Assembly: GCA_000310025.1 (NCBI GenBank)
Contig: FN649728.1
Span: 726,896 to 742,226 of the forward strand
Direction of reading: 5' to 3'
Source: Ectocarpus siliculosus
Taxonomy: Eukaryota; Sar; Phaeophyceae; Ectocarpales; Ectocarpaceae
Length of the DNA stretch: 15,331 nt
The first letter of the stretch is position 1. Each line of letters opens with the position of its first letter. The position numbers and the translations under genes were made by a program. The notes beneath the pieces were generated by a model. The model was not told the origin of the DNA, did not search any database, and worked only from the letters and a program-made list of their open reading frames with translations. Positions 14,501 to 15,331 of the stretch are shown one piece after another.

Positions 14501-15260
14501 AGCGTTTTTGCGCGGCATCTGTACGCGATAGTATTGGTCGCCAATAGGTCCACAAGAAGCCTACATACGTGTATGGCGCGTTTTTCTGTTCCAAGACCCT
14601 TGTACACGATACGGCGTCTGTACGCGATATTTATCGCCAAGGGTTTTTTTTGCCCACCTCCCGGACTCGTGGCTCATGCTCAGCTCTCCCTTGGTTCCTG
14701 CCAGGCGTATTCTTCTGCCGTTCGCTCGCCGATTTCGATTGGTCGGCCGGTCTCGTGTTGTGTATTCCGCCGCAACGCCGTCTTTGGGTAGTTTTCTCTT
14801 GTGTTCCGTTGCAACTTCTTTGCGGCCTTTCTTCGTGTATTGCGCTGCAACGATTTCTTACTGTCTGTTCTTTTGTGTTTCGCCGCAGTATGTCGCGGTA
14901 TTTTCCGTGCGTTCCACCGCAACATCGTCTTACGTCTTAATTTAATTATTTCCTTTGTATTCCGCCGAAACTTTGCGGAAAATTTTGTGTGTTCCACCGC
15001 ACCTCGTCTTCCGGTATTTCTCTTCTGTGTCCCGCCGCGCGTCTTTGCCGTCTTATTTCGCGTGTTCCTCCGCAACGTCGTCTTCGCGGTAACATTTCGT
15101 GTGTTCCGCCGCAAAATCTTCTTGGCAGAACCGTTTCCCGGCAATAAACCGAGTGGTAGAGGCGATCCAGAAGAAGAAGGCCAAGGACCGATTGATCATC
15201 GCGGCCGTCATGGCCGCCTGCATATTCTTCACGTTCTGGTACAAGGGCTGGCTCTTGTAG
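8531..15260 (+). CDS. GOS1: Golgi Qb-SNARE, GOSR1/GS28/Gos1 family
   Basis: Eight exons: 8531-8578, 10552-10615, 10847-10911, 11896-11972, 13100-13198, 13887-13994, 14282-14363, 15129-15260 (TAG 15258-15260). Every join is GT-AG and in phase; the total is 675 nt, 224 residues (human GOSR1 is 250). The protein is a Qb-SNARE for ER-Golgi and intra-Golgi fusion. It shows an N-terminal helix LRREAHRLEADLE followed by QSYSRLAQ (matching the start of GOSR1), a central LQRYREILFDFSTEFKKT (family form LQRHRDIL.DYTHEFHKT), and a SNARE coil from about 133 to 195 with zero-layer Gln at 166 in LRHQRATL. The invariant NRFPAIN block (182-188), a basic juxtamembrane stretch QKKKAKDR and one tail anchor at about 203-219 complete it. 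Start context ACA-ATG-G is good. The shorter length versus human comes mainly from the N-terminal loop. Identity is firm; GOSR2, Vti1 and Sec20 fit less well. Confidence 0.95.
8579..10551 (+). other. GOSR1 intron 1 (1,973 bp)
   Basis: Phase-0 intron with donor GTAAAG and acceptor GACAG. It is the longest intron in the window, placed right after the 48-bp first exon, as is common for regulatory first introns. It contains the inverted-repeat element at 9701-9836. Several ORFs of 60-160 codons on both strands cross it without recognisable domains. Confidence 0.85.
9701..9836. mobile_element. MITE-like element with 11-bp terminal inverted repeats
   Basis: GTTTAGCGACC at 9701-9711 is the exact reverse complement of GGTCGCTAAAC at 9826-9836, enclosing a 136-bp element. 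The same core recurs inside as GGTCGCTAT at about 9732 and 9808. There is no coding capacity and I see no clear target-site duplication, so it may be a small non-autonomous DNA transposon, or just an old inverted repeat. It lies wholly inside GOSR1 intron 1. Confidence 0.45.
10912..11895 (+). other. GOSR1 intron 3 (984 bp)
   Basis: Phase-0 GT-AG intron (donor GTGAGC, acceptor TATAG). It contains a homopolymer of 13 C at 11010-11022. ORFs such as 11600-12079 run through it and across exon 4 in the wrong frame. I see no other gene or element. Confidence 0.8.
12189..12302 (+). repeat. Degenerate TTG/CTG trinucleotide-rich tract
   Basis: About 114 bases made almost entirely of TTG, CTG, GTT, GAT and ACT triplets, including a pure CTG-type core near 12248-12265. 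It lies inside GOSR1 intron 4 and is best read as a decayed microsatellite. Confidence 0.75.
12506..12656 (+). repeat. 30-bp minisatellite, five copies
   Basis: Units start at about 12506, 12536, 12566, 12596 and 12629, each close to CTTGTGTCTACTGTAG followed by TTTGGTTGATTTC. Spacing is 30, 30, 30 and 33 bp, so the period keeps a reading frame. On the minus strand one frame encodes a ten-residue repeat of the type DTREINQTTV. It is intronic with respect to GOSR1. Confidence 0.85.
13199..13886 (+). other. GOSR1 intron 5 (688 bp)
   Basis: Phase-2 GT-AG intron (donor GTGAAG, acceptor GGCAG). I found no repeat, RNA gene or coding exon in it. A 128-codon minus ORF (13511-13125) and a 127-codon minus ORF (13962-13579) overlap it and the flanking exons but show no domain features. 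Confidence 0.75.
14214..14260 (+). repeat. (CTG/CCG)n triplet repeat near the intron 6 acceptor
   Basis: About 15 CTG triplets with three CCG interruptions near the left end, finishing in a pure run of seven CTG. The tract lies in GOSR1 intron 6 (13995-14281) and ends 21 bases before its AG acceptor, next to the probable branch-point region (GGTGACTTCTTTTGGCAG). Confidence 0.93.
14362..14635 (+). repeat. Degenerate tandem repeat at the start of GOSR1 intron 7
   Basis: AGGTGCGTCC at 14362-14371 spans the exon 7 donor itself and is repeated exactly at 14424-14433. The following AGAAGCCT-type block recurs at about 14386, 14448 and 14556. The 13-mer TCTGTACGCGATA occurs at 14518-14530 and 14617-14629. 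Units are therefore roughly 62 to 100 bp and decayed. The upstream-most unit overlaps the functional 5' splice site. Confidence 0.7.
14758..15115 (+). repeat. ~37-bp minisatellite, about ten degenerate copies
   Basis: A core close to TGTGTTCCGCCGCAACG recurs at about 14761, 14800, 14834, 14873, 14906, 14954, 14988, 15025, 15060 and 15099, with T-rich linkers containing CGTCTT or GCGGT. Spacing varies from 33 to 48 bp. The array fills the second half of GOSR1 intron 7 (14364-15128) and ends about 13 bases before the acceptor. The minus strand is open across the array and reads as a Lys/Arg-rich peptide with repeated RRNT. Confidence 0.85.
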
Positions 15261-15331
15261 GCCACCTCTGCGGGGTACTCCCAGACGTTGTGTTGTTTTT
15301 TTTCCAGTGGGGGGGGGGGGGGGGGGGGAGG
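15261..15331. other. GOSR1 3' flank ending in a 20-G homopolymer
   Basis: After the TAG stop only 71 bases remain: 3' UTR sequence, a T-run at 15296-15303 and 20 consecutive G at 15309-15328. Ending on a G homopolymer suggests an assembly or sequencing edge, so the polyadenylation site is outside the window. Confidence 0.7.

Noticed and set aside
15309-15328. 20-base G homopolymer as a biological element
   Set aside because: It sits at the very end of the sequence and is most easily explained as an assembly or sequencing boundary.

Overview
The window looks like nuclear DNA of an intron-rich eukaryote, most likely a stramenopile alga and quite possibly a brown alga. Three multi-exon genes can be assembled by joining short exons across GT-AG introns. 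The 14 complete introns average about 716 bp and many exons are only 48 to 150 bp, with alternating gene strands and intronic minisatellites. This is the architecture known from Ectocarpus-type genomes. The taxonomic call is inference. There is no sign of bacterial operons, phage, CRISPR or integrated virus.

Layout: (1) Positions 17-3512, plus strand: the C-terminal six exons of an Old Yellow Enzyme / 12-oxophytodienoate-reductase-like FMN oxidoreductase. Its N-terminus lies to the left of the window. (2) Positions 3513-5562: a convergent intergenic stretch with a near-perfect 19-bp hairpin flanked by 7-bp direct repeats, a G-run and a few TTCGAGAA motifs. I support no gene here. (3) Positions 5563-7266, minus strand: a complete three-exon gene for a 94-residue Tim9-type small mitochondrial import chaperone with an intact twin CX3C signature. 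(4) Positions 7267-8530: a divergent intergenic region that must hold the promoters of Tim9 and the next gene, including a recent-looking 117-bp tandem duplication. (5) Positions 8531-15260, plus strand: a complete eight-exon gene for a 224-residue Golgi Qb-SNARE of the GOSR1/GS28/Gos1 family, with zero-layer Gln and C-terminal membrane anchor. (6) The window ends in a 20-base G-run, probably an assembly edge.

The three genes have unrelated housekeeping roles: redox metabolism of electrophilic enones, mitochondrial inner-membrane protein import, and ER-Golgi/intra-Golgi vesicle fusion. I infer no joint system. The unusual material is in the introns. At least two introns (OYE last intron, GOSR1 last intron) begin with degenerate tandem repeats that include copies of their own 5' splice site. 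Two GOSR1 introns carry minisatellites whose reverse strand stays open as repetitive peptides, and GOSR1 intron 1 holds a small MITE-like inverted-repeat element. I did not find convincing evidence of a new multi-gene system.
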